A stretch of DNA of 64,000 nucleotides from Struthio camelus (Eukaryota; Chordata; Aves; Struthioniformes; Struthionidae): positions 3,550,001-3,614,000 of the forward strand of contig NC_090952.1 in assembly GCF_040807025.1 (NCBI RefSeq), given 5' to 3'. This document shows, one piece after another, positions 1 through 13,820 of the stretch. The notes beneath the pieces are model-generated. The model was not told the origin of the DNA, made no database searches, and was given only the letters and a program-made list of their open reading frames with translations. The translations under genes were made by a program, and so were the position numbers. Within the stretch, counting starts at the first letter, position 1; each line of letters begins with the position of its first letter.

Positions 1-2512
1 CTGACCATGCATGGCAGTTGTAGCAGTATCATAGTTCTCCCCTGGCTTTCCCAGACAAGCCTTAACTCTCCTCTTGCCGTACTCCCAAGGAGCCCCATGT
101 GGCCGATGTGATATATAGCAATAGCAGGTGAACACTTTCCTTCACTCAACAAGTGCTGTTCTGCCTTAGCCTTACATCTCACAACTGCATTAGCTCTAAT
201 GACATTGATAGTGTTTGCACTAGAAAACCATGGCTACAATCAGTGAAATGAGATGTCTTCCCTTGTCCATTCTCTCAGGAGCATTGCCACAGGCTTAGCA
301 CAGCGCAGAGAACTCGATGTGGGATTGAAGTGTCAGTAGGTGCCACTAATGCGTTGGAGTAGCAAGAGGGCTGGCCGACTCTTCATACGTAGGAAGGCTG
401 TCGAAGGTCGGGACTGAATCAGTAGGGCTTTGCGTGGCATCAGGAGGTTGTACGTGGAGGGTGAAGAATGAGAAGCCTTCACAGTGTGAAGCAACTGTGC
501 GCCAGGGCTTGAGTGGTAGTTGTTCAAATCATGTTGTTGGAAGGGAAGAAGTGTCCTGCGGGGCATTTCTCTGTATTTTCATTTGGCTACATGCTTTGCA
601 GTATGTCTTTCATTAACAGTGTGCTCATCTGAGTTGTTGTGATGGAGTTGCCAGCACAGAAGCAGATTTTGTTCTGTTCTACCTTGCTACCACACCCCTG
701 AGTTTAAGACCTATCTTTGGAAGTTTTGTACATACCCTTGAGCCTGTATTTTCAATCTAATAACAAAATGTTAGTTATCACTGCACCTCTCTCCTCTTAG
801 TTAATTAAAAAAGCAGTTCTTTGCTGTGTTCCTTTCTTCTAAGGAAGAAAGCAACGCTGATAGACATCATTGGAACTAATGTTTTAGACTGGTGCGTCTG
901 TGCCAGTTCAAGGAAACAGTAGTCTACAACTAGTAAAACAACAGTCAGTCAGCTTCTGTGTGTATTGTTCTGTGATCTCTGTATCCATTTTTTTGGTGTT
1001 TAATATTAAGGTGATCATAATAGGTGCTTTTTTTTTTTTTTTGAACATTCACTGTAGAACAGTGTGGTCATACTGCAAAAAGAATGTAGTCCACAGACCC
1101 TGGGGAGTCCCTTTTGCTCCCTTGGCAGAGGGGCCAAAAGGCTAGTCAAGCTGTTAGTCACTATTATTTCAGGAAGGAACCTGAACGAACCTTCAGCAAG
1201 TGAAGGGATGACTCAGGGGTTACAGAAAGTAAAACTGCACTGTCAGCTGGAGCCCTGAAGCAGAGGATCCTTTACAGAGGTAGGGATGGTGCATTTTAAA
1301 CAGGCTATTTCCTGAGTTGGACACCCCTATGTGCCTACTCTGAGCTTGAGGTGCGGCTTTGTAAATATTACGTGTTCTCTCCTGTGCCTATCTCACCTGA
1401 GATCATCATCAGCCTCTGAGGAGGACGGCTCAACTGAGCTGAGCTCTGTGCTGCTGCTAATGTTGCAACATAGGTGGATCAGAGAGAAAGATCTGGGACT
1501 GGAATAGCAATTTTGACATCAGGGCTTTTCAGACATTATCTCCACCGTGCTGCTGGGAGCCAGGGATGGGTTATTAGTCCGGTTATAGCCCAGAGCACGG
1601 AGGGTTTTCTCGTTGTCCTACAGCAGATCAATCACAAAGCTGCAAGGAGAACACAGGAATGCTTCTCTCCAAGGCCCCTTCTACTACAAACTCAGTGTTA
1701 CTTCGGATCAATTTGTAGAGCGCTCACTGGTGGCTCATGGAGAAGCAGTTTTGAGATGCGGAGACATACCTCACCTCCAGCAGAAAGGATAGGAGGAGGA
1801 GAGGAGTAACAACAGCAGAAGAACCTAAGACCGAACACTGACACAAGAGCTCACTATTGGGTATTTATGTAGAACAACTGCTGTGGGCCCAATATGCAGG
1901 GCGTCATGTGTGCTGATGGTTGCGAAGGTGGGGAAAGATTCTGTGGCAGTTGCCCAGATGGGGGCTTTGTTTCCTTCTTGCCATCCTGTGGCAGCTCTGA
2001 GCTGATGCCTTGACTTCTTAGAAGTGCTCTAAGCTCACAGCTCCAACCACTAGTCTCTGGGAATTGGAACGGAGGGAGCCAAGACAGAAGGTGTATCCAG
2101 GGGTCTTGCTGTGTCTATTCAGAGAGTTACTGGAGGAGCTGGGCCTCAGGGATCTTGTGGCAACTACAGCAATTAATTAGAAGGGAAAATAAACTTAGGA
2201 AGATGAGAGTACCTGGCAGCTTCCTCTGCAGTGAAAGAGTGATAATCACACCTGCACACCTCATTTGATTAGTTAGAATGAGACAATCACTCCTGAGTGC
2301 TAATTACAGTGCCAGCGCCTGACGCTACCCAGGTGCCACTGCCATAAGCAGCTCTCCCAGGCTCAGGGGCTTGCCTGTGCTTGAGTAGCGGTGGGAAGCC
2401 TGCTTCCCCTTCCTGTGGGGCGAGCCAGTCCTTGGGCGGCACTAGCAATGCTTGGCCTGGGAAGGAGTTTAGTGGGGCGAGAGGGGGGCTGCTCTCTGCT
2501 GTCCCATTGCAG
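1..2512. other. Non-coding stretch, no gene recognised
   Basis: Mixed AT/GC sequence with short T tracts (one at about 1028-1042). No reading frame here has plausible splice signals on both sides together with a recognisable protein family. It may be intergenic DNA or part of a 5' intron of ZNF185. Confidence 0.6.
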
Positions 2513-2703
2513 CACAGGGCTGGGGAACCTGGCATTTGCCTGAGAATGTGAGGAATGTGCAGGAGAGCTTGCAGGGAGGGGAGACCATGCAGTCTGAATG
2601 GAGAAACCTGTTTGATTTCCCTGAAGGGCAAAACACACCCAAGTCTCCTCCTCAAAACAAGGCTTGGCTTCCAAGAGCCAACCCTCTCGGTCAGCCCCAG
2701 CAG
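2513..2703 (+). other. Candidate upstream exon with possible ZNF185 N-terminal start
   Basis: A pyrimidine-rich tract ending TTGCAG lies just before 2513 and a strong donor (CAG|GTAAGT) follows 2703. The 191 bases between are open in one frame and contain an ATG at 2587 in a fair context (GAGACCATGC). From that ATG there are 39 codons ending in phase 0. If joined to the acceptor at 19402, which is also in phase 0, the frame runs without a stop into the ZNF185 start region and adds about 49 residues. The encoded segment is rich in Pro, Gln and Asn and belongs to no family I recognise. It could be an alternative first exon, an exon of another gene, or chance. Confidence 0.3.
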
Positions 2704-5700
2704 GTAAGTGCTCTGCCTCACCCACAGCTGTCTTGGCTGCCAGGGAGTATTGGAGATACCCGCTGTGAGCCCTTGGAGGGCAAGAGCGCTGGGAGTTTGG
2801 TGCAGACTGCTTCCACATTGATCTTGGGGAGGAAACCACAGCTGAGGAGCCTCTGCAGGTAGGACTGGGCAGGGAGACTGGTCCTCTGAGCCTTGCAGAG
2901 GGCAGCTGGGGTGCTGCTTCTCTCTGTGCTTCACCTGCTCTCTCTGCCTGGGGAGGAAGAGGAGGGCTGTCCTTTTGTAACCTGCTTATACAGGGATCTG
3001 GTGGGGGTGAGGGAGGCTTGAATTGATACCCTAAATCCACCTCCTGGCTTAGGAGATGAAGCCCTTTTCTGTAATGTGTTGGACCTAACAGTGAATCTAA
3101 AGTTAAGTAAATCTTAATTACAAGGATGAGGCTAATACAAACAGCCAAATAGGGCACAATGGGGGGGGGGGAGGGGGATTTGGATGTGGGTCTTTGTTGC
3201 TTGCCTTTGTCCGATCACTGAGTTGCCTCCCTGCCTGTTATCCCATGTCTTTCTAAGATCCTGGCCCCCTCTTAATTTACTAGGTAGAGCAGGGACTGTG
3301 GCAGTGAGCTAAGAGAAGAAAAATCTGTGTACATGCAGGAGTGAGTAGAGTCCGGAGAACATAGGTAAAACTTGAGCCTATAACCCCTGATGACCTTGGG
3401 GGCTTGGGGTAAGCTGTCCCCTTGCTGCCTCTCCTACCCCCTGAGGACCTGTGTGTGGAGAAGAGGAGCACAGATAGTGATTTTCCTCTCACTCCTACTC
3501 AGCTTTGTTTTGTTTTTCCCTGCATTAATATGAAATCAGCACCCTGGAAAGAAAGGGATGGGAGTGGTAAAGCTGGTACAGAGGAGATGAGCACCTCCCT
3601 CAGTCCTTGCTTTGCCCTACCACAAAGCTTGGTGAACGTCTTCCCTGCTTCCCTGTCCCCACGGCTCTGCTCAGCCTTTGGCTGCTCCAGGACGAACCCT
3701 GACCAGGAGAACTGGAGCTGGATTCAGCTGGATAGGTTGCTTTACCTTAAGCTGGGGAGCAGAGACATCCTTCTGAATGGGACTGATCAGGCCACTGTAC
3801 TTACGCTGGCCTATTTTATTCATCCAGCTAAAGACAAAACATTAAATGTGTTCTCTAAAATCTTCATGGTTTAATCAAAAATCCCAATCTCCGCAAAAGA
3901 TTGATTTTAATTAAAAAAACAAACAAACATACATTTTTTCCTGGCAAAACTTTTTACTCTCTCTCAGGTATTGTGAAGTTTCAGTGGTTTTTTTCAGTGG
4001 TCCTCTTCTGTTTGTGGATCTGTGATACAAATGCAAGTTCAGTTCTGCCTTTGAAGACAAGGAGAACTTTTCCTTCCTTCTTGCTCTCATCTTTAGACAT
4101 CAAGGCTTAAGGTCAATGGCATGTGGGTGCGGTAAATGTACTTCTTCCATTTCAAATGCAGAAATTAGTTGCGTAATTAGGAGTTAATGTCTTGTAATTA
4201 CAGTAATGAAACTGAATACCCAGGATAGCAAAAAGCGATGTAGTAATTTTTGGCAATAAGAGCAGCAAGCTTTTGTGTTGGGGTGGTCGTGGTATGTAGG
4301 TTTATGTAGCCCCTAGCACAACAGGGCTCTAAGGATCTCTCAGGATAGAGAGGGTTGCTGCTCTAATTAAGTTTATGCCACACTTTCCTGACTTCAGTAG
4401 CTCATCTCTTTGCCAACTTCATCTGGTCAGACTGAAGTTTTCAGTATGGGGAATGTGGCGGTTGTGAATGAATTAAAAAGAATCTTAACTGCTTTTGTAG
4501 CCGTTGTCTTAGACATGACTGAAATGTGTCTGCGTTGCTCATGTTAATGAGTTCCATGCAGGCTTCTCCATGGCAATCGCTGGCATTCGTTTCTCCTTTC
4601 CCCGTGCCTCAGAGAGAAGGGACATTCACTGTCCCCATGGTACCGGTGACAGATCCCTAGGGATTGTGGTGGCCCTGTTTGAAGTGCTGAGGCTTTCACA
4701 GAAATGCTGTGCAGCCAGCTGGGGTCAGCTGCAGGTGCTTCTGCAGTTCATACTCTGTGGTCGTGTTGAAAGAGGTGGGTGCATAGTTAATGACAAGCCA
4801 TGATGTGGCTTAAATTATTTGACTAGCATTGTGGAAGAACTGTGGCGGGAGGTATAAAATGTCACCTGCAACAGGGTTACCTGTCTTCTCCAGCTGACGC
4901 TTGCCTCCTCGTACACCCCTAACAGTGGTTCCTGGGCAAAAGCCTCCTCTTGTTTTAGCCTGTTACGTGCCCTGAACAAAATAGCAATGAGCTATGGTAT
5001 TCCACATGCCTAAAATGATTGATTTAAGGTTGCCTGGATTTGCTCTATGACACTTTTGATCATTTGCGAGCTTGACTTTAGAAACTTCCTAATGCCTTTT
5101 TAATATCACTGAGTGTGTATGTAACAGTGTCAGTTTTAAATAATCGTTGCACAGGAAGGTTGGAGGGCAAGGGTGAAAAACTGGTCTTTCAGGGAAGCTA
5201 AGCATCCTCTAAAACGAGAGGATGCACTACCCTGCCTGTATGGATGACCGTTAGCTAGAGTTTAGCGTTATAAATGTTTCTGCTGTTCAGAAGCAGTGAT
5301 GCGTGAGTTTATCTCTGTTTGAAAGCCTGCAGCCACCCAGCCTAACACTGAGGCAACATCTCAACACTACGTGTAAGATTTGACGTTGAGGCTCAGCCCA
5401 AGTCCTGGACTGTGCCTCAGGCTGTGGGTCTGTTCCTTCAGAGACTGACAGCCTCCCACTTCAAACGTTCAGCCACCTGTGTGGATGAGGTGGGATGATA
5501 TCTTAAATTGTAGGTTACAAGTTTACGCCATAAAGCCCGAAATACAATTCGTGTTGTCATTTGCTTCCCCAAATGCTGACTGTGGGCGGAAGCTGTCCGT
5601 CCTTCTCAGGCACAGGATGTCATTCAAGCCAGAGTTCAAAGGTGAAATAAATCTAGTTTTAGGAATCATGGCTCAGAAATATTAGAGCCACAGGGCACAA

Positions 5701-5803
5701 AGTGATAATGCAACACAAATTTACTTTACCAGTTGAAACTTGTTCAAATGAACTTGAAGGGTTAACTGTGTCCTGGCAGGTTTTTGCTAGATCAGGCACA
5801 GTC

Positions 5804-5887
5804 TGTCCACGCTGCTCTAATTTTATACTTGATCAGGTAACAGCTGACATAAAAGCATTACGTTGGCACAAAGTTTGCATTGTATGC
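5804..5887 (+). other. LIM-like half zinc finger in an orphan reading frame
   Basis: One frame reads Cys-Pro-Arg-Cys, 17 residues ending in Trp, then His-Lys-Val-Cys and Ile-Val-Cys. This is the C-x2-C-x17-H-x2-C-x2-C layout of the first half of a LIM domain, with the CPRCS and WHK flavour of CSRP-type LIM domains. The frame stops two codons after the last cysteine, so no second finger follows. Splice sites are not clear, although a GTAACA donor-like sequence lies inside. It may be a decayed LIM fragment or a coincidence. Confidence 0.2.
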
Positions 5888-8611
5888 TCTGGCTAATGCA
5901 AGAGAAATAGTATGTGAAAATAAGTAAGTGCCCACGCCTAATCCAGATCACTGGAGGGCAGTCTGGCAGCGCACAGACCTGGATTACCAATCCCGAAACC
6001 AGAATACTGGCTTTCTGGGGCAGAAACTAGTGGCTGCATGTAAGCTACACAGAGAAGCTTTCTCTCCTTGGCTTTTCTTTTGTGGGTTTGGAACAGTTGG
6101 GCTTGATAAGCTGAATTTAATCCAAGGTTCAGTCTTTCACCATATGGGCTGGAGACATGGACCCTGGTTTAGGTCTGGATAACAAAATCCACAGCAGAGT
6201 TTTGGAGGCTCAAATGAAGAATTTCTTGTTCAAACTGTCTGCAAGCTTTAAATACATTTTAATCTGAGGACTCGGAAGGTTAGAAAATGCATCAATTATC
6301 ATTAAGCCATGAGGGTCTTCCTCGTGACCTATCCCAGTCCAGTTTGCAGCTGAGGGCCAACCTTCAGATTGTTGGTCAGGTGTGCTTACTAGTACACAGG
6401 TTCCTAGCTGGCGAAATGAGCTCCTGTGCCTCTACCTAGGAAAAAGAAGAGCTAGTGGGCAATGCGCAGGTGCATGCTTGGAAGGCAGCACGCTAGTAGG
6501 CAGCACCACACAGAGTTGCTGGCTGCAGATCCTGGATTAGTAGGGATGAAAGGATCGCTTTGCAGTTGGTCTCAGAAGTGATGCTGCGTGTGCTTTAGGC
6601 TGAAGGAAAGTAACACTGGTTTAGGAAACAAATTTGTCGTGTATTAACGGCCTCGATATTGAGGCACCAAGAATTTACCTCCCTATTGCATGGATTGAGG
6701 AAGATAGCACAGCACAAATCAGCCTTGGGATACCTATCCAGAAGGGATATGACCAACACAGCTTGAGACAGCGTTCAGTTCAATCTGGTAACAGCTGTCT
6801 TGAGAGCCTATCATTACCAAAAACCATGCAGATCATCTGATGTGTGGCAGAACAAGTTAACATCTGGGGCTGCCAGGAGCCACGTGGGTGACATACAGTA
6901 CCTCTGCTGCTGCTGCTTTCCTTATGGAAAAAAGGAAACGGTATTAGCAAAAAGTCCCTTGACTGATCAGAGGGCTGGGTTGCTCTGTCTCTCGCATGGC
7001 ACACTTTTCTGGCTCGAAGCATCTTGCTTGTGCAGCTCTCACAGGGATCACTGCAGTAAGGTGAGCCCAGTGCCCCGCACATCAAAGAGAGGTCTTGTCC
7101 GGAGACTGGGGAGCGAGGCTCAGAGAACAGGAGCGTTGTAACGTGAACTCAGCAGCAGGCCTGGAATCTGGATTGTGCGGACAGTTCAGAAGTCTAAAGG
7201 CATCCTGTGGCTCTCTCCAAGAAGGCTGTATTTAAGTGATCAAAGCCGCTCTGCTTCCTTTCCCAGGGCGTTCATTTAGTTTTCAGAACTGGGTCCAAGG
7301 TGGAATCCAGCTCATCCCCAAGACAAACGGAGGGTAAGGTGGCTATTAGGTGCAAAGGGGCTATTACCACAAGTACCCTACAAACTCCCTGACAAAAGCA
7401 GGCAGAAAATTGTTACTAACGTTTTAAAGTTGCAGGTAAGCCATCAAGAAGGGGGATGGCTGGCAGATTTTTCTTCTGCATGTTTGTGGGTAATAGGAGC
7501 TGCAGTCAGCTTTTAAAGAAAAGCGAATGTTTCATCTCCTGGGGTATAATTACATCTTTTTAAGTGGCTTACATGGAAAGCAGAATCATTGCCAATTAAG
7601 TGATGTGCTACTGATTTCTGTGTCTTGGAGAATGTGTTAGTGGAGGAGAGTGCTGGTCTGGCTGTATGTCAGTTCCTCCACAGAGAAGAACTGCGTAAGC
7701 GAGCTAAGATATGTCGCCTTCTTTCCCCGATGCGCTGCCCAGGGCCGACTGCAGCCTCCCTGGCCTTGAGAAGAGCAGTGGCCGTGGGCATGGATGAGAG
7801 CACAGCCTTAGTCAGTCCCCTGTTCTGCCTGCGGGCTGCGATCCACGGAGATCACCCTCTCTAAGGGTGAGAGAGGAGTTTGTGGTGCCTGAGCCGTTCC
7901 TTGCCTCTCTGCTAGTGCTGTTGATGACAGTGCCCACTGTGGTGGTTGCATTGCCTACCCACAGGCAGCTAAACTCTTCAGCTTGTTTCACGAAATGCAG
8001 CTGCCCACTCGCCTGGCAGGGTGAGGATTTTCACCTGGGATACCAGAAGCTTCTGTCTGAAGCGCTGCCCAAGGAGAAGAGACTCCATATCCCACTAGCA
8101 GCTGCGGCATACACCTTCAAGTTTTCTTTAAAACTCAAGGCGCTTTGAAACATCTGGGCCAGGATAGGGGCCACTCCATCACCCGGTAGCGTACAGAGGG
8201 AGAGCTGAACTGTCTGGCTGCCCATAGACAGACACACCCTGGAGATTAAAATCTAAACAAGGTTTCAGCTCTCCTTTCCTTATTAAGTAGCTTGTAATTG
8301 CTTTCATTCACGTGACAAGGATCTTCAGAGTTAGCGTCTTCAGTGTGAGGCGGTTCATTGGCAGGCATCGTGCCCTTCCTGCCTGGAGGAAGGTGAGCGC
8401 CGTCTGCCCGTGCAGCTTCGTAGCAGAGCCGCTCGTGTACTGCGGGGGTTCCTGGAGATAGACATACCCTGCACCTGATCTTAAAGACCATGTTTGTCAA
8501 GACCCTTGGTGGTGCAGAGTACCTTTGAAAATTAGGGCTCCTAGGTAAGTGATTAATGTGAATTTAGCTACAAGCTCCGTTTGAAGCTTACAGTCTCAGG
8601 ACATAGGCTAG

Positions 8612-8632
8612 ACCCCCTAGGACATAGGGGGT
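8612..8632. repeat. Perfect 8-bp hairpin
   Basis: ACCCCCTA is followed by a 5-base spacer and its exact complement TAGGGGGT. The sequence AGGACATAGG also occurs just upstream, so this is a small local duplication with dyad symmetry. No function is evident. Confidence 0.6.
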
Positions 8633-11600
8633 TAGGTCCTATGCAGGCAATGCATTTATTTCTCATGCAAGGGTGCTCGCATTGGATGTTTTGTCAGCAG
8701 TAATTTAGCCATACTAACACCCATTTTAAAGGTCACCTGTTGCCTGGGACATCCCAGTGCTGGATTCCAGAGGCTACTTTTTGAAAGCTAAGCACTAGCT
8801 GCAATCACCCAGCAGATGAGTTGAGTGACTTTCAGTGAGAGTGCATTGACCTTTTTCTCCTAGAAACAGAAGGTTGAGCTGGACTGTAAAGTACAGATGG
8901 TTTGAGGTATCAGAAGCAGTTTCTAGCTGTCATTTACTTGTATTGTATTTGAATTGCTAACCAATTTCCTATTCTTGATGCTCCTCATAGGAAAGGGTTG
9001 GAGAGAGAAGTAAGAGGAAAGGAGGGCAAGCCTGGAGATCTCTCTGGCTTGTGAAATGCTCTGCAGAATTAGGAAGGTTGTGGATTGTCATAACCAGGCC
9101 AAACTGATCCCTGCTACCCATTGAAATCAGCCCTGCAGAGCTGATTGAGAAGGAAACATGGCTCGTAAGCAGAGGTTCTCCCAGTAATATCATTCAGGTG
9201 ATCAACCTCACCTTCTCAAGCATACTGAGCTCTTAACTCCACTTACGTTACATACCTGAGACCTGCTGGTGTAGGGAGGGGAGAGGTAATTTGTGTTTAA
9301 TTGCCTGGAAGATGCTCAGATCCTGAATAATAAAGAGCTTGTAAGAGCCTATGGAGAAGAGCCAAATTTAAAAAAAAAAAAAAAAATCTTCCGTCAAGTG
9401 GCTAAGGACTAATATGTTACTTTTCCCATGCAGGGTTGCAGGGTCATGGCATTAGTGACAGTTTCAGTCGATTGTGTTTCTCTTTGCGATGCTCCACACT
9501 GCAAACACGCATCTTCATAACCAGTGAAGTCAGAGCCTCAGTAAAGTACCAGCCTGTCATGATCCTGGGATGTGGGCAGATCCAACAAGAGGGTAAAACA
9601 GATCTAGGAAACCCAGAGGTCACAGATGAAAGAGATGACACCAGTATCATGGCTAAGCAGCACAGCAGGGATTACCAAGGAGCAGAGAACCCGGCAGCAA
9701 GCACAGAGTGCAAGGTGGAAGAGTTTGAAGAGCAGCGCTTTCTATTTTATCCTGTCGTGGCAGGAGCACCTTTAGGAGTGATACTTTGAGATAAAGAGTA
9801 GAACAGTCCATGCTTGCCTCTCTGCTCGCCTGGCATTTAGTGCTGGGTGTGGGTTTTGTCGAGACAGATATGAAATGCCCAAGTTATGACACTAACTCTG
9901 CTCCTAACTCTGCTCCGAGTGTAGGATTTCACCACAAACTCTAGTGAGAGCACAGGCAGACCACCACTGAGTATTTTTACAAAACACTCCCATGATGTAC
10001 TGCTTCCAGCCAGAAGCTGGGAGGAAAATAACACTTCCATGGCAACGGTAAGGCTTCACCTCTTGCCTGAGAGCAGGGAAACAGACCCGTGGGAGAAGTA
10101 AAACTGAGGTGAAAAGAGGTACCCCAAACTCAAGGCTCAGGCTATGGTTAGAGCATCTGATTTTTAACAGGACAAGCCTATTTCTCAGGGACTCTCAGGT
10201 TATTTTTCTAGCTAGGATGAGGGTGAAGGAGACCCTTGGAAAACTTTGAGGAAGCTGTAGCTGGCAGCTGCTTTGCCTTGAGAACTTGGACTAGCAGTGA
10301 TGAACCTGATACAGCTTTGTGGTTAGACTTGCACAATTCCTGTTTTTGCAAAATAAGCAACGCTGAACCCTTTCAAAAGTACATGCAGGTTTCACCAAGC
10401 TTTTGTGCCCAAGGAAAAAAGTTAAAGCCTGAAACAAATGGCTAAATCTAACCTTTTCTAATGAAATATTTTCATGTAATGTCTTGAAACAGTGTGGTTT
10501 TTCTTCAATTGTCTTTTTGTTTCAAATATGTATAACAGCTTGATATGCAACTAAATCCGTTGGCTGACTTGTAGTGATCTATTCTGAATTCTTCCATTTG
10601 CTGTAAGCTGCATTCTCATGTTAAACCAGCACAACCTCCTCCTACATTGGAAATTATTGGTGACTAAAGACTGTCATCTTTTGCCCATTCCTAATGATAA
10701 CTGAGAAGCGAATAGCCCCATAAGCTCCAAATCTCCCACTCCTCTAATCTTGCACTATTAGAATAAAAAAAAAAAATGCAAGGCAGGGAGGAGGGGAGGG
10801 CAATGTCCCCTCTGTACCTGCCAGCAGCGCTGCGTGATTCAGGACCCCTAAAAGACCCCTTTGTCCAGGACGTTAGCTCGGCTCTGGGAGCTGAGACTTG
10901 CAGTGTCCCCGTGGTTCCTGAGGGCTGTCTCACCCCGGCAGTGCCACGGGGCTCCGCTTGCTAATGCTGGCCACGTCAGTGCTTCGCAACAAAGAGGCCG
11001 GTGTTTTCCTAGGGCAGCACACAACCCTGAGCAGTGTGCTGGGCCTCTCCTTTCATCTTCTCTATTAAATAGACTCAGATGGCACCTGGGGACTTGGTTT
11101 TCCTTTCCTCGCATCAGGGCAGTCAGGAGTTAACCCCTCTTGTATCAGTGGTGCTGCCTCTAGGTAACAGGCTCCCAATCATTCATTAAACGGGTCAGAG
11201 CTCTTCCCTTTATTAAAGAGCTGACCAGTGATTTTTCAGCCTCTTCCAGTGTGTAGCTTGCGTTTTCTATGGATACACCTTCCCCACTTGATGACTGAAC
11301 ATCCTGGCTATAGCCTTCCTCCCTGGACTTATTTTCACTGAGGGACTGCTCTTTAAGTTATCTACAGGACCTTGAGGGCTTTGAGCATCATAAGGTGAAA
11401 ACTCCTGGAGGCAGTTATCCTAGGCAACACAATCACTTTGATTCAGCTCCTTCCCAGTAAGCCTTGTTAGGCAGCCGAGCTTTTCTGAAGCTATTTCCTC
11501 AGAAATTCAATAGCTGGTTTGATTTAGCCCATGAGGGGTCTTTTGCGGTTCGATGCATTTGCTCGCCAGGTTTGTTCCTCACGGCAGTGGAAGGTGTTAA

Positions 11601-13795
11601 TATCCCATATATCGAGTATCACTGGGATTTGTACTTACTGTGACAGCTCTCTGGTTTCCCTTACTTTTTCCGTGTTCAAGCGCTTCTGCAAATAAAACAC
11701 TTAACATATTAATTTTATTTTAAGGTGAAAAGCGTGGTGAAATTGACACATATTTACAAATCTATTTTTTCCTCCAAAAATAGTATTTTGGGGAAAAAAA
11801 AATCAATAACAAAACACTTTGCAAATATTATTCTTAGCACTTGCTGGAAGAACACAAATCCAAGAGTTCTGTACCATTAGAAACATCCGTTTGGAGTTGT
11901 TTGTGTAGAAAGATCCATGCGCAGAACCTCAGTGGCTTTACTGAATCCAAAGGAAAAAGAAGTATGTGGAATGGAAATAGTGTAAGAAAGATACTTACAT
12001 ACACCTACAGATTAAGCCTCAGAAAGGATTCTGTGTTTGTGACCTAGAGGTATTATTGTGAACTGGTTTGAAGGCAGGTGCACCCGGTTGTGTTCTGCAC
12101 AGAAGATACGTGCTGCTCTGTGGATCATAGACCTTTTACAGTGGAGGAAATCTAAATTACTGCAGCTCAAAGAAGGCTCAGCGGGAACTGAGTTCTAACT
12201 CTCATGCTACCCAGAAATTTTTCCTAGAGTCTGCATTTGACAGGTAAGTCATAGGACGCATATACCTGCGCCTAAGTACTGACTGTTGTGATGCCCAGCA
12301 ACCCCTACTGAGGAAGGAGTCATTCCAACAGGCAGGTCTAGATGCCGTGGCCAGCTTAGGTTTTTTTCCTATTGCTTGTTTAATGTTTCTGTAGCAGATG
12401 ATGCTCACGAGTCCATGTCAAAGACTTTTTCTCAGGTCATAGGCGAAGGTATAGTGAATCTGAGGACCAGCTGCATGAAAGCAGGGATATTGTCACAAGA
12501 GCAGGGAGTTAGGTCGTGGGGCTACTGGCCTTGCTGCATGGCCCAGCTTCAACCCTCTAGGTTGTTTCCACAGCTCTGACATGAGCAGACCCTGTGACCA
12601 GGCAGGTCATAAGGCTTAATTTTAAACCACAGTCCACCTTGAAATGCATATCAACAGATATTTGCGTCCCTGCCCATGCAATTTGTCCTGCTTGCTCCTG
12701 ATCAAGATTTTTTTTTTTTTCCTTCTCAGAATTCGTGTCAGAAAGAATGAATTTGTCCTCTCATGTCTTTCAGCTGGGCCCATCACTAAGGAAGCATGCC
12801 CTGTGTCTTTAACAGGTATATGCAGGTGTAGCTGATTGCAGTTTAGCAGACAGAGCTGTTACCCATACCTGTTTTTAGATATCTTGTCTAAGGGTAGAGT
12901 GTGAATGTCTCACTCACTGTCCAGTTAAAAAGCCTACAGCAGAGCTTCCTACAAGTGCACCATGCCAGGGCTCTTTTCACATGGAAATCAGGGGACAACT
13001 GGGGAGGAAGATAGCACCCCTGTTGTTTGTGTTCCAGTAAGGAGTCAAGACATGGCAGAAGCACATACCTGAACAGAAGAGGTGGGACGTCCCATGGTAC
13101 AGACGTAGCCTCAGTCTACCCAGCAGCGCACAAAATAAATACGCGTCTGTCTGCAGCCGGCCAGTGCGAGTCTGCGATGGGGAGGCAACTTGCTGAATGC
13201 AAGTCATTATTCTTCTGTGATCATTTTCAGAGGGGGATCACATCTCAGAGGTAGCATTTTACAAGCCAGTCTGGCATTTATTTCAGCATCCCAGAGCACT
13301 TTGCAAACATAAGCCTGAGGTAGCTCTGCAAGGTTGTCCCGGGGGGGGGCATGTTAAAGGATGCATCTCTCAAAATGTAGCCATCTCGGCCTAAACCAGG
13401 CACTGCTTAACAGTGCAGCAGAGGCTGCAATAACTGTTTAGATCAAGAAGTGAAGAATGATTATGGCTCATTTACATTCTGATGGCACCCGAGAGTGCCA
13501 ATTAGGATCAAGGACCTATTGTGCTGATGGTGTGCAAGCACTTAATAGGAGGCAGTTGGCTCCAAAGGGCTCCTGTTGGACTTCTGAAGGAAAACCATCC
13601 GTATAAATATTTTGAAGGGACAAAATATTTTTATTTATTTGGATTTTTTCTCTCAAATTGTATATTTTTAGGGAATGTTTAGAAGGGATGTGTGAAAAAG
13701 TGTGCGCTCATGTGTAGGAACGGGAACCAGTTTCTGAAAAGCTTTTTTTAGTTGTCAGATTTTCATAATTGTTCTTCAACAATAGCAAAAAAAGC

Positions 13796-13820
13796 AAAAA
13801 AAAAAAAAAAAAAAAAAAAA
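13796..13820. repeat. Poly(A) tract, 25 A
   Basis: An uninterrupted run of 25 A. I cannot see a retroposed element body or flanking duplication around it, so it is recorded only as a simple repeat. Confidence 0.9.

Noticed and set aside
2287-3157. Two long overlapping minus-strand open frames (264 and 215 residues)
   Set aside because: Both frames are open only because the region is GC-rich and poor in stops. Their translations are low-complexity Pro/Ser/Gln and show no family; the plus strand has the better splice signals.
9436-9789. 117-codon plus-strand frame
   Set aside because: An isolated frame with no family resemblance; the sequence around it looks non-coding.
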